A DNA stretch of 64,000 nucleotides from Hyperoodon ampullatus (taxonomy: Eukaryota > Chordata > Mammalia > Artiodactyla > Ziphiidae). Positions 49,189-60,539 of this stretch are shown here, piece by piece (the stretch's first letter is position 1; every line of letters starts with the position of its first letter). Location: the NCBI GenBank assembly GCA_949752795.1, contig OX457060.1:108326949-108390948 (forward strand), written 5' to 3'. Below the pieces are notes generated by a model, which worked only from the letters and a program-made list of their open reading frames with translations, had not been told where the DNA came from and ran no database searches. The translations under genes were made by a program, and so were the position numbers.

Positions 49189-49224
49189 GTGTTAGACCTT
49201 GAATTAGTGTTAGACCTTGAATTA
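49189..49224 (+). repeat. Perfect 18-bp tandem duplication
   Basis: GTGTTAGACCTTGAATTA occurs twice back to back with no difference. It appears recent, probably replication slippage. Confidence 0.95.
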
Positions 49225-49782
49225 TAGGCTATTTGCAATTTACAATCAACAGATAAGGGTGTACATCTACATCTGCTTGGAAGAAATAATGTAGAATCTA
49301 AAGACATGAAAATGGAAAATCATGGGGTTTGAAGAATATTTCCTTATCCAGTTTGATCAGATTTTTTAAATAAAAGAAAATGGTTAGAATTAAGTTAGGA
49401 ATGCAGTTTGGTAGACTGAATTTTATTTTGTAGAAATGAGGAGTCCCTAAATCTTTTAGATTAAAGGGTGTGACATGTTATGTATCCTTTAGGAATATAC
49501 TTGTGTTTCAGTATGTCTGAGAATTTGTTGCGGGGAAAGACTATAGGCTAGGAGATCTAGTGGGATTACCTGACTACAAAACACATTAATGAGCAAGTAC
49601 ATAATATCCAGATAATGTAAGCAGGGGCAATGTTCCTTAAAATAGATAAACAAACAGTATTTATTATAATATTATATTAACACAGTTAGATAATAGTAAT
49701 GTCTCTATTTAGAACTTTAAAAATGTATTAAATTTAAGATATGCATTATTATCTACAAGCAACATGTAGTATCTACTAATTC

Positions 49783-49836
49783 TAGTACTACTTCCATTAA
49801 GAATAGTACTACTTCTTAATAGAAGTAGTAGTACTA
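49783..49836. repeat. TAGTACTACTT direct and inverted repeats
   Basis: TAGTACTACTT appears at about 49784 and 49804 and, inverted with an inserted TAG, as AGAAGTAGTAGTACTA at about 49821. The last two form a near-perfect hairpin with a very short loop. Confidence 0.85.
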
Positions 49837-50149
49837 CTGAGGTCTTAGCTGTACTTATCCTTCATAAACTGAAGCTATAGATTTACTTTCTTAAAGTTAT
49901 CATTTGTCTCTCTGGATCAATGCTCTAACTACTTATAACTGCAAATATGGATTGGCTAATTTAATACCACATTCCACAAATTTTATGATTTTCAAAAATT
50001 TAACCATCTTTAGTCTTTTGTGGATATTAATTATACTAAAGAAAAACTACAGATAGACTCCTCTATTAATTATACAAGATTTCATACTGAGCTTTAGTCA
50101 TGAACTTTAAATAGAGACATCTGACATGCTTTATAGAAAAACTTACATC

Positions 50150-50335
50150 CTGAGTTTACTACTTCCTAGGTATATAACCTTTGTTACTTTTTTTAACCTC
50201 TCCAACTTCCTGATCTTTAAAATGGGATGATTTTAGTACCTAAATAATAGGATTAAATAGGTTAATAAAAGTAAAATTCTTTAAAAAGTCTTAGCACTTA
50301 AGTGGTTGTTAAAAACATAATATCTGTTATTATAC
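50150..50335 (-). repeat. MIR SINE, antisense
   Basis: TATATAACCTTTGTTACTTT, AACCTCTCCAACTTCCTGATC, TAAAATGGGATGATTTTAG, AATAGGATTAAATAGGTTAA and AGTCTTAGCACTTAAGTGG follow reversed MIR order. Confidence 0.85.
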
Positions 50336-50865
50336 ACTAGGTACTTCCTCCTCTCAAAGGGCAATTTTGTTTTATAAATAAGTTTTTAAATTTCAGAATT
50401 TGATTTGGAGAAGGGGGAAAATAAGCCATACACTGTAGTGACATTTTTGCTTTTATTCAGCTAAAGTCTATAGGAATCAAACTGAAGGAAAAGTTAGCAA
50501 TTAACAAATCAATTTAGACTATGTCTATAGTTAACTCAAATTATATACACTAAAGAAGGTTCATATTGGGGCTTGACTGGCTGTCTACCTTGACAAATTA
50601 ACCAGATAATTGACATTTCTTATCTTAATGCTGTATTGTAAGTATATAGGCAAGTCCTAGACTAAATGCCATGCAGTATTTCGACACTAAAGTGAGTCTG
50701 AAACAAAACGTGCAGTAGTTTGTCTTTCATTAACCCATTGACATTCCTGTTGCTAACCTCATTTAAAAAAGAAATTCCATAGAGATTTGGTAGAATTAAA
50801 AGAAAATGTAGTCTATGTATTTCACCCCTCCATAATTAGCAATGTGCAGACAGCATGTTATAATT
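50336..50865. other. Unique DNA, nothing recognised
   Basis: No gene or named repeat is recognised. Confidence 0.5.
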
Positions 50866-51110
50866 TGAATGGAAGTCAGGATACATTCAATGTCTTCCTT
50901 GCTCTGTAACTAACTAGGTTTGTAAATGTAAGCAAATCACTCAAGTGCATCTTATTTTTTTCATTTATAAAATGCAAGTTGGATGGATGATAAGAAAGAG
51001 GTACTCAGCAAGGAAAATTCACAGGCAAGCACTCTGTTTTAGGATCCATCGTGCTTGGCAAAATGCATGACACATAGTAGGAAACAATAAAGATTTACAG
51101 AACTAATGCT
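50866..51110. repeat. Antisense MIR followed by L2-like tail
   Basis: 50866-51000 reads as reversed MIR (CTTGCTCTGTAACTAACTAG, TGTAAGCAAATCACTCAAG, TTCATTTATAAAATGCAAG). 51030-51110 (GTGCTTGGCAAAATGCATGAC, CACATAGTAGGAAACAATAAA) resembles an L2 3' end on the + strand. Confidence 0.7.
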
Positions 51111-51839
51111 TCCAGCCAAAAAAATGTATGGTTTGTATTCATCCCCTGAAATATTGGTATATCAAGGGTCTACTTAAATAGTGAATGCACTGCCTAGGAA
51201 GAAACAAAAAAATAATTAAGAAAACAATAATAGTCAAGGTTGTCAATTTAACCTATCTCTGGGAAATTAGCCATGACGGAAAAAGAATATATTGGTAAAG
51301 TAGAATACTGGAGGAAATAAAACTGACTCTAATTGAGGTGTCTTCAAAGGAATATACACCTAAACTGCAGCACTCAAATTTGCATCTGAATCTTATCTTA
51401 GAGTTTTGCATGTCCGCATACAGATCAGGTATAGCCTAGCTAACTTTCCGTTTCACCCATGCAATTATTTGAAATATGCATGTAATTGAATATATTACAA
51501 ATTCTGTAGATGCAATTTATATGCCAGCATAAAAACTGTGCATTTCTCCTAATTTTAAAGTATAAATTAATTTAGGAATAATTATTATAAATTTTAATAC
51601 ATTTAAAAGTACTTACATACTTTTTACACTATTTTCTTTGCCGAATATATACATTTATGTATATGTATGTATTTAAGGCATATACACATTATATACATAT
51701 ATGTATATTTAAAACAACAACAATAGTACTAACAAAACCATCTAATTCAAATCATCCAGGGAAATATATGGGAAAAAATTACATTTCTAAAAGCTGACAA
51801 ATGGTAATGGTTGCAGATTGCTCTGCATAGAAGGCATTG
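51111..51839. other. Unique AT-rich DNA
   Basis: Nothing recognised apart from a TA/GTAT-rich stretch at 51640-51715. Confidence 0.5.
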
Positions 51840-52075
51840 TTACTTTACTTGTTGTAATTGACAGTATATTCCTGTCATTAACTAACTGTTCTCTTTGTAC
51901 TACTTCAAATTCTCACAGTGGTATTCCAAGATGGAATGTTATACCAGTTTTAGAGGTGAGGAGAAGGAAGTTCAGATAGCTTATGTGCTTTCTCCACGTC
52001 CCTAACTAGCAAAAGCCTGATCTGAGATTTAAAAGCTAGGACTGCTTGAATTCTATGCCAGTGATAGTTTCTTTA
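51840..52075 (+). repeat. MIR SINE
   Basis: CTCACAGTGGTATTCCAAG, CCAGTTTTAGAGGTGAGGAG, AGGAAGTTCAGATAGCTTATG and GATCTGAGATTTAAAAGC follow MIR order on the + strand. The 5' third is very diverged. Confidence 0.7.
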
Positions 52076-53426
52076 TATTATATGAATCTAACTTTCTTTA
52101 GGAAATGTATAGGAAATTATAAGTGGAACACTTCATGCAACCATATTGCAGAATTATTATAGTGAATACCTAGTTTTCCTAATAATTGAAAATGGCAAAT
52201 ATCCAGAAGAATAAACTCCATGCATATTTGTAATAAATAATCAAAAGAATGACTTTGTTATTGTTTTGATGCCACAGGGCTGATGAATACTAATGCATAA
52301 TCTATTTTTTGGAAATTGATTCTGACAAGGGAATGAGAAGAAATCTCATGAGTTTTTAATTATTATTAATATGATTAGCAAGCCAAACAACCTCATTTCT
52401 CCATTAAGATACAAGTTGAGCAACACATAATATGAAACTGGCCGATAAGACTATGAAGGGAAAAGAATGCAAAATTTCTTTTATAATTAGAAACCAGTCT
52501 GCATACTCTATTCAAAGAAAAATGTGTTACTTTCTGGAACAGTCATTACCCACTAACTTGAAAAAGAAGAGTCTGGTTATAGATAGAGGATATTGCTCCA
52601 GTAGTTTAAAGTTTGGAATTTGTCAAAGGAATAGATAGGAAACAATGTAATGATGATATTAACAGCAGGTTTAATTAACTCCTAGTTGGTTTGATTACAT
52701 TTTCTTCTGATTTCTTATTCAATATGTTGCCACCAATTCAACTGAGGATTGCAGTAAATCTGAAGTTATTTGTCCAGTTAAATTCTGTACTTGTTCTACT
52801 CCAAAGATATGTCATAAAGAGTAAATCTTAAGAAGTCTTCCAAGAATTTGTCTGAATCTTTCTGGTTTGGTTCTTTAGTGTAAGTTTCCAGCACTTCAAA
52901 TTACTGATATGAAATAATAACTAAAATATACATTCTGAAATCACTTACCTTTTGTTATATATTAGCACAGACAATATCCCATACCTCTAGCCCAAAGCAT
53001 ATCACATTAAAGAAAAAATGTAATTTGTACTCAGATAAATAAGTTTCAATATCAGGCCAATCAGTAGCAATCAATTAATTTATTTGGGTTTTAGTTATCA
53101 AATGATAGGTTAGAAAATACAGCTAAAGTAGTCTTTAGCTATATTGCTATATTGTATTAGTAGTAGTAGTCTTTAGCTATATTAGCTATATTGTAGTCTT
53201 TCTAGCTTTGAGTACAATTCAAATAACAGCAATCTTTGGCCCTTATTAATATTGAATTTGCAGCCATAATTTTATTTTTGCACTTATTCTAAATTGCTCT
53301 TCATATTTCAGTAACTTCAGTTACTTATCTATAATAAGTTAAATTACCTGTGGTCGTTAAGTTTTGATCACAAAGTTTTCAGCTTTACTTTCTAACTCAC
53401 TTCTAACTATGACCCTCGTAACTTCC
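52076..53426. other. Unique DNA, candidate non-coding element
   Basis: No gene or named repeat. 52245-52420 has clustered AT-type transcription factor cores (GCTGATGAATA, TAATGCATAAT, TTTTTAATTATTATTAAT). A small tandem duplication is at 53128-53194. Confidence 0.4.
53128..53194 (+). repeat. Imperfect ~37-bp tandem duplication
   Basis: AGTAGTCTTTAGCTATATT starts at about 53128 and again at 53165, each followed by GCTATATTGTA. The spacer is TTAGTAGT. Confidence 0.85.
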
Positions 53427-53429
53427 TTC

Positions 53430-54345
53430 ATCATTTAGATGGCTGCTAGTGCTTTTCCCACTTTCCCTGACACAATACCTCTCTCTGTATATGCTAGGTC
53501 TTGGTCCTCAGACCACATCTCCATCTATACTCACTCACTCACTCGCTTATCTCTCAGTCATCCATTTCACTCACATGACTTTTATACCATACATATGCTG
53601 AAAACAGCAAAATTTGTATTCCAGATAGAACTCATCTCTAAATTATAGGCTTGTGTATCCAGTATCTTCCAACAGGTGTCAAGCAGGATTCTTAACCCAT
53701 GTTTGTCCAGACCTCAAATCCTGATTCTCCCATTGTCAATAAAACAGCAATTTTGTGCTTCCAACGGTTTTCTCCAATAATCCTGAAACCATCCCTTTAC
53801 CTTCTCTCACATTACATATTTAGGGCATCAGCAAATCCTATCTGCACTACCTTCAAAATATAGCTAGTATCTCACTGCTATCTCATCTCAGTGCTACCTT
53901 TTGATCCAAGAAACCATCACTTTTCTCCTGAATTACTTCCGTAGCCCACAAACTGATCTGCTTGCTTCCTCCGTTGCCTTCTCCCTATCCCTCCACCTAC
54001 ACTTTTCATATGATGCAGCAGCCAGACTTTTTCACAGTGCAAAATCATGTCAGGTCTCTGCTCAAAACCTGCACACCCATTCCCTGACTTTTACCTCCCT
54101 CCCCCATGTGTCACTTACTTCAATCAATATCCATCTCCCATTCAGCAGCTCAGCAGCTCTGATTATCCTAACTAGTAAAAATTGGAATCGTTTTACTGAA
54201 TTCTGAATAGAGCAGGCCACCTCCTACCTCAAGACATTATCATTTGCTGCTCCTTTTATCTGGAATGCTCCTCTCTCAGCAATCCACATAACTTATTCCA
54301 TCAGGCAATGGGACAACACAGTTTCACTGAGTTCTCAAGAAAGAA
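53430..54345 (+). repeat. L2 LINE internal region, ~0.9 kb
   Basis: A long L2 stretch in sense. Its blocks, in order: CATCTCCATCTATACTCACTC; GGGCATCAGCAAATCCTATC with CTACCTTCAAAATATAG; TTCTCCTGAATTACTTCCG with ACTGATCTGCTTGCTTCC; GCAGCAGCCAGACTTTTTC; CATGTCAGGTCTCTGCTCAA; TTATCTGGAATGCTCC. These match the C-terminal coding and 3' region of L2. Frames of 69 and 101 codons here are decayed L2 remnants without intact domains. Confidence 0.82.
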
Positions 54346-57300
54346 AATTTGGAACATGTCAAATTTTAAGTTATAATTCTATTCTATATAGTTTAATCAT
54401 CAGATTTTTAAACTTTTAAAAAGTATTCATTGTGTATAAACTTTCTTAAACTCTGGAGTTGAATATCAATCCTGTGATCACTTTTACTAAGCTATTACAG
54501 TATCCACTCTTCATGTACATAAATTCAACACCATTAGTAAATTATTGCCACAGCTTCAAAACTTAGCTTTGGCAATTTTTACTGACATTTCCAGACTCCT
54601 TCTTCAGAGGCTTTGATAAGCTCTCCTACAAACTCTAGGTTATGATTTGCTTCTAAATTACTACTTGGTTGTCTTCGGATCTCTCAATAACCCTTGTTCT
54701 AGTTCATATAAAATTGGCTCAATTTCACACTCTAAAAACATAATGTGCATTGCAGATATATTCTAAAATGCTTTGAGACAAATTACAGGATTCATTTGAT
54801 ATATGCTTTCTTTATAAAGTATCTCGCACTTAAATATGTCACAGCATTGGTGAGAATCACGATAAAAGAATAACTCAAGTGTAATATTTATCCAATGCAT
54901 ATGTTTGCATAGACAAGTAATATAGCACTATAAATGTAAATATCAAATATATAATACCAGCCATTTGGTATATAATGAATCTTTTTTGCTTGTTTTATGA
55001 TGTGAATCTAAGAGTATCTCTATTTCTCAAAAATAACTGCTTTTCAGTGCATACAGACAATACATATTTAATCCTTACATTTACAGAATTAAATGATAGT
55101 GGATTGAGTAAGTAGAATAAATTTACAGATGCTAATATTAGAAAAATGTATTCATGAGAATGTGAAATTCCTATGGAAAAATAATATTTGATTTTAACTT
55201 TCTAAAATATTACTACCAATATTATTAAAAATAATAATTTCAGAAAAATAAAAGGAGAAAAATGAAAAAGTACATTACAATATTAGAACCTTTTCAATTG
55301 AAAAGCTGAACTTAAACATAGTTTAAAAATATGAAACATAACTTGCCAAACATATCAAAGAGATTCATCATTCCATACACATAAAATTTAACTTTCTGTA
55401 CAAGTAAATGTAAATAACATATATATATATATATATATATGTTCTATACAGATATGAACATCTGCCATATTATTTTCTGCGAGCTGATAGAAGAAACTTG
55501 TATAATTTAATTCCTATTGTTTTAATGAACTGGAAATACACAGAATGAAATTGAAAAAGAAATATTCCTATTTTGATCTATAGTCTTAGCAAATATATGT
55601 CTTTTTAACAGCAATATGTAAAATGACTAAATAAACACCTTACTTTTAATTTGTTGCAATCTATATACAATAGGTTTAAGTTTAGGGTAAAATTATATTT
55701 ATGTTTGAACTGAATATTTTGGCAAGCATTGACTCTGGTTTACATAATACTGTTTAGAATTTTTTTTTTTTAATTCACAAATTTTCTTGTTAGAATTGGT
55801 AAATATTTTATAGTGAAAAAGTTTTATTCTATATATGTTAAATATAAATTTAAAAATATGTTTTATATATATTACATATTTATCATTTGTGTAACATTTC
55901 AAGTATAGGTTAACTATAATTTTGAACAGCTGTTCAGGTAAATATAATTCACCTTACTGTTGAGTAGAATTTAAGATTATTTTTCCTTCTCTCATACAAC
56001 TCTCAGTGTAATGAGATTTTACAAACAGAATTACAAACCATTTAAATTGCAAAATGAGCAAACAGGTGTACATCTTGTGCCTAATAGGCCTTCCCTTAGT
56101 TTCACAGTCTGATAATTTTCTTTGCATACTGCCTTGACCTGATTATTCATGACTTTTTGCATAATGAGGGAAAGCTTTTAGACATGTTAGGTATGACATA
56201 CAAAATCTGCAGCTATTCAACCATTCTAAGAGTTCTGTTGATTTTTTTTAAGGTAGATTTAGCAATCAAATAATATTTGATGAAACATGATTAAAATGTT
56301 GAACCTATTTAGTGAGTTCTTTGGAAACACAAAACATCTTAGAATATTCCACTGCATCATTGTATGCATAAAACCATTCTCATACTTGCTTAAAGGTGTT
56401 TAAATGAGCAATTAACACATTGCCACTCCTTATAAAGTTTTCTAAAGTGTATTTTTCTCTGAGATTTGTTATCTTAATCCATTATTAAAAAACAAAATTT
56501 GAAATAATATTCTAGTCACAAATATAATTTGTAAATTGGATTTTGAAATAGAAAACTTCCAGGGATAAATTTCATTAACATAACTTGAAAATACTTTATG
56601 ATAAGATGTTTTATGGTAATATTTTAAATAATATTTGAATTGGGATATCATTTATATATTTGTATCTTCCTTTTTTCAGAGTTAATTTTACTATTTGAAA
56701 TAGTGCTATGATGTTGTCTACATCTTTGATTTTTCAATTACCTTAAGTTATTGTGTCAAAAGCTTTAAATATTTTATGTACTCTTTACATACACTGACAA
56801 ATATATTTCTGAATGGCTGTACTAATTTATACTCAATCCTAGATCATGGAGGGTTAGACTATGGATTCCCTTTGGCTTTAGTTTCTTTTTTCTGGACTTA
56901 TTTACAATATAGTTTTTGTTGTTGTTGTTATGTCATTTTCTTTCCTGAAATTCTTTAAAATTTTACTACTTCCTTAGCTAATGATTTTCATGTGGAGTGC
57001 ATGGGAGGCAAATTTCCAAAATCCTTCAGTTAAAAACTTATATCTTTAATTTTGCCTATGCTTTTATATTTATTTTGACTGCTTTGCTAACTATATAATT
57101 TTAAACAAAAATTATTGCTTTTGCTTGGAACAGAGAAAATATTTCTCTTTCTCCCTCTATAACCTCTGCTGTTGCTGATGAAGCTTCTAATATCAATAAG
57201 ATTATCATTTAGTTTTAGTAATCTCTTATGAAACTATCAGGAAATTTAGGAACTTTTTAATCTTTTATTTCTTTATCTCTTGTTTTTCCTGTTTTGTTTT

Positions 57301-57410
57301 GTTTTCCACATTGCTGAGCACTGGTGGGCCTTTTCAACCTGAAGATGTATATTCTATTTTAGTCTAGAAAACTTATCCTGGAATACCAACACTATTAAAA
57401 AATATATTTA
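54346..57410. other. 3 kb AT-rich DNA, nothing recognised
   Basis: Very AT-rich, with a (TA)~12 run at 55420-55442. Several short antisense frames have low-complexity Lys/Asn/Ile/Tyr translations. No gene or named repeat. Confidence 0.5.
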
Positions 57411-58744
57411 GAAGACACCTTCAGGATGGCAGAGGAGTAAGATGTGGAGATCATTTTCCTCCCCACAAATATATCAGAAATACATCTACATGTGGAACAA
57501 CTCCTACAGAACACCTACTGATTGCTGGCAGAAGACCTCAGACTTCCCAAAAGGCAAGAAACTCCCCACGTACCTGGGTAGGGCAAAAGAAAAAAAGAAA
57601 AAAACAGACAAAAGAATAGAGATGGGACCTGCACCACAGGGAGGGAGCTCTGAAGGAGGAAAAGTTTGCATACACTGGAAAGCCCCTTCACTGGCGTAGA
57701 CAGGGCATTGTGCGGGGGAAGCTTCGGAGCCATGGAAGAGAGCTCAGCAGCAGGGGCACAGAGAGCAAAGTGGAGAGATTCCCACACAGAGGATCCGTGC
57801 CGACCAGCACTCACCAGCCTGAGAGGCTTGTCTGCTCACCCACCGGGGAAGGTCCTGGATAGGAGCTGAGGCTCAGACTTCGGAGGTCACATGCCAGGGA
57901 GAGGACTGGGGTTGGCTGTGTGAAGACAGACTGAAGGAGGCTACTGAGCCACAGCTAGCCAGGAGGGAGTCTGGGAAAAAGTCTGGAACTGCCTAAGAGG
58001 CAAGAGAACATTGTCTGGGGTGCACGAGGAGAGAGGATTCAGAGCACCTCCTAAATGAGTTCCAGAGTTGGGCGCGAGCCACGGCTATCAGTGTGGACAC
58101 CAGAGATGGGCATGAAACACTAATGTTGATCCTGCAGCCACCAAGAAGCCTGCATGCGAGCACAGGTCACTATCCACATCTCCCCTCCAGAGAGCCTGTG
58201 CAGCCTGCCACTGCCAAGGTCCTGTGACCCAGGGACAACTTCCCCAGGAGAACACATGGCACACATCAGGCTGGTGCAAGTCATGTTGGTCTTTGCTGCC
58301 GCAGGCTCACCCCACATTCCATACCCCTCCCTCTCCCTGGCGTGAGTGAGCCAGAGCCCCCTAATCAACTGCTACTTTAACCCAGTCCTGTCTGGGCAGG
58401 AACAGATGCCCTCAGGGGACCTACATGCAGAGGTGGGACCAGATCCAAAGCTGAACCCCAGGAGCTGTTCGAACAAAGAAGAGAAAGAGAAATCTCTCCC
58501 AGCAGCCTCAGGAGCTGCGAATTAAACCTCCAAAATCAACTTGATGTACCCTGCATCTCTGGAATACCTCAACAGACAATGAATAATCCCAAAATTGAGG
58601 CGGTGGACTTTGGGAACAACTGTAGACTTGGTGTTTACTTTCTGCATTCAATTTGTTTCTGGTTTTATGTTTATCTTACTTTAGTATTTAGAGTTTATTA
58701 TCATTGGTAGATTTGTTTATTGATTTTGTTGCTCTCTTCCCTTT

Positions 58745-58810
<66 letters not shown>

Positions 58811-59615
58811 CCTTTTTCTCTTTTTGTGGATGTGTATGCTTCTTTGCGTGATTTTGTCTGTATAGCATTGCTTTTACCATTTGTCCTAGGATTCTCTCAG
58901 TGCTTTGGGTTTTTTTTACTATAGATTTTAGCACTTCTTATCACTGGTGGATTTGTTTTTTGGTTTGGTTTCTCTCCTCTTTCTTTCTTTTTTTATGATG
59001 TTAATTTTTTAATTTTTAATAATATTTTTTTATTTTTATAACTTTATTTTATTTTATTATTATTCTCTTTAATTCTTTCTGTTTCTCACTTTTCCTCTGA
59101 GCCGTGTGGCTGACAGCATCTTGGTGCTCCAGACAGGTGTCAGGCCTGGGCCTCTGAGGTTGCAGAGCTGAGTTCAGAACATTGGTCCACCAGAGACCAC
59201 CCAGCTCCATGTTATATCAAACGGCAAAAGCTCTCACAGAGATCTCCACCTCAATGCTAACCCAGCTCCACTCAAAGACAAGCAAGCTACACTGCTGGAC
59301 ACCCCATGCCAAACAACTAGCAAGATAGGAACACAACCCCACCCATTAGCAGAGAGGCTGCCTAAAATCATAATAAGGTCACAGACACCCCAAAACACAC
59401 CACTAGATATGGTCCTGCCAACCAGAAAGACAAGATGAGCCTCATCCACCAGAACACAGGCACCAGTCCCGTCCAACAGGAAGCCTACAGAACCCACTGA
59501 AACAACGTTAGCCACTGGGGACAGACACCAAAAACAACAGGAATTATGAACCTGCAGCCTGTGAAAAAGAGACCCCAAGCACAGTATGTTAAGAAGACAG
59601 AGAAACACACGGCAG
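57411..59615 (+). promoter_or_regulatory. L1 5' UTR with internal promoter region
   Basis: The first ~1.2 kb is GC-richer than the window average and is expected to hold the RNA polymerase II internal promoter of L1. A GATGGC core at 57425-57430 sits about 15 nt from the element start, where mammalian L1s often carry a YY1 site. The second half (58620-59100) is T-rich, holds a pure (TA)n, and contains two similar ~90-bp segments. The right part (59100-59615) leads to ORF1. Confidence 0.75.
58750..58808. repeat. Uninterrupted (TA)~29 in L1 5' UTR
   Basis: Pure TA run bordered by T-rich DNA; likely highly variable between individuals and a cruciform-prone site. The antisense 77-codon frame through it is a Tyr/Ile repeat artefact. 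Confidence 0.96.
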
Positions 59616-60467
59616 ATGAAGGAGCAAGGTAAAAACTCACCAGAACAAACAAATGAAGAGGAAATAGGCAGTGTACCTGAAAAATAATTCAGAGGAATGA
59701 TAGTAAAGATGATTGAAAATCCTGGAAATAGAATGGAGACAATAAAAGAAATGTTTAACAAGGAACTAGAAGAGCTAAAGGGCAAACAAACAATGATGAA
59801 CAACACAGTAAATGGAATTAAAAATTCTCTAGAAGGAATCAGTAGCAGAATAACTGAGGCAGAAGAATGGATAAGTGACCTGGAAGATAAAATAGTGGAA
59901 ATAAATACTGAAGAACAGAATAAAGAAAAAAGAATGAAAAGAACTTGGGACAGTATCAGATACCACTGGGACAACATTAAATGCACCAACATTTGAATTA
60001 TAGGGGTCCCAGTATAAGAACAGCAAAAGAAAGGGACTGAGAAAATATTTGAAGAGTTTATAGTTGAAAACTTCCCTAATATGGAAAAGGAAATAGTCAA
60101 TCAAATCCAGGAAGTGCAGAGAGTCCCATACAGGATAAATCCAAGGAGAAACACGCCAAGACACATATTAATCAAACTATCAAATATTATAGACAAAGAA
60201 AAAGTATTAAAAGCAACAAGGGAAAAACAACAAGTAACATACAGGGGAATCCCCATAAGGTTAACAGCTGATCTTTCAACAGAAACTCTGCAAGCCAGAA
60301 GGAAGTGGCGGGACACATTTAAAGTGATGAAAGGGAAAAACCTACAACCAAGATTACTCTACCTGGCAAGGATCTCATTTAGATTTGACAGAGAAATTAA
60401 AACCTTCATAGACAAGCAGAAGTTAAGAGAACTCAGCAAGACCAAACCAGTTTTACAAAAAATGTAA
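59616..60467 (+). pseudogene. L1 ORF1 (ORF1p RNA-binding protein), three stops
   Basis: ORF1p binds L1 RNA as a trimer. From ATG 59616 (MKEQGKNSPEQTNEEE...) to the stop ending at 60467, one frame runs 284 codons with no frameshift. It is interrupted by TAA at 59685, TGA at 59994 and TAA at 60015. Order of parts: a short N-terminus; a coiled coil with heptad-like ETIKEMFNKELEELKG and ITEAEEWISDLEDKIVEI; an RRM-like part with DSIRYHWDNIKCTNI; and a C-terminal domain with RHILIKLSNIIDKEKVLKA and YRGIPIRLTADLS. The TGA lies in an ATT-TGA-ATT context where L1s usually have CGA, so it probably arose by CpG decay. Confidence 0.93.
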
Positions 60468-60539
60468 AGAAACTTCTTTAGGCAGGAAACAGAAGAGAAG
60501 GAGAAGACCTACAATAACAAACCCAAAACAATTAAGAAA

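Larger units (their letters stand above)
48951..50149. other. Unique AT-rich DNA with two small repeats
   Basis: Holds the 18-bp tandem duplication at 49189-49224 and the TAGTACTACTT cluster at 49783-49836; otherwise nothing is recognised. Confidence 0.5.

Noticed and set aside
59234..60100. 288-codon antisense open frame across the L1 5' UTR/ORF1 border
   Set aside because: It is the longest frame in the window but lies opposite L1 ORF1. Its Phe/Leu/Ser-rich translation is the expected shadow of an A-rich Lys/Glu/Ile coding strand. Primate L1 has a short antisense ORF0, but nothing here shows homology to it.
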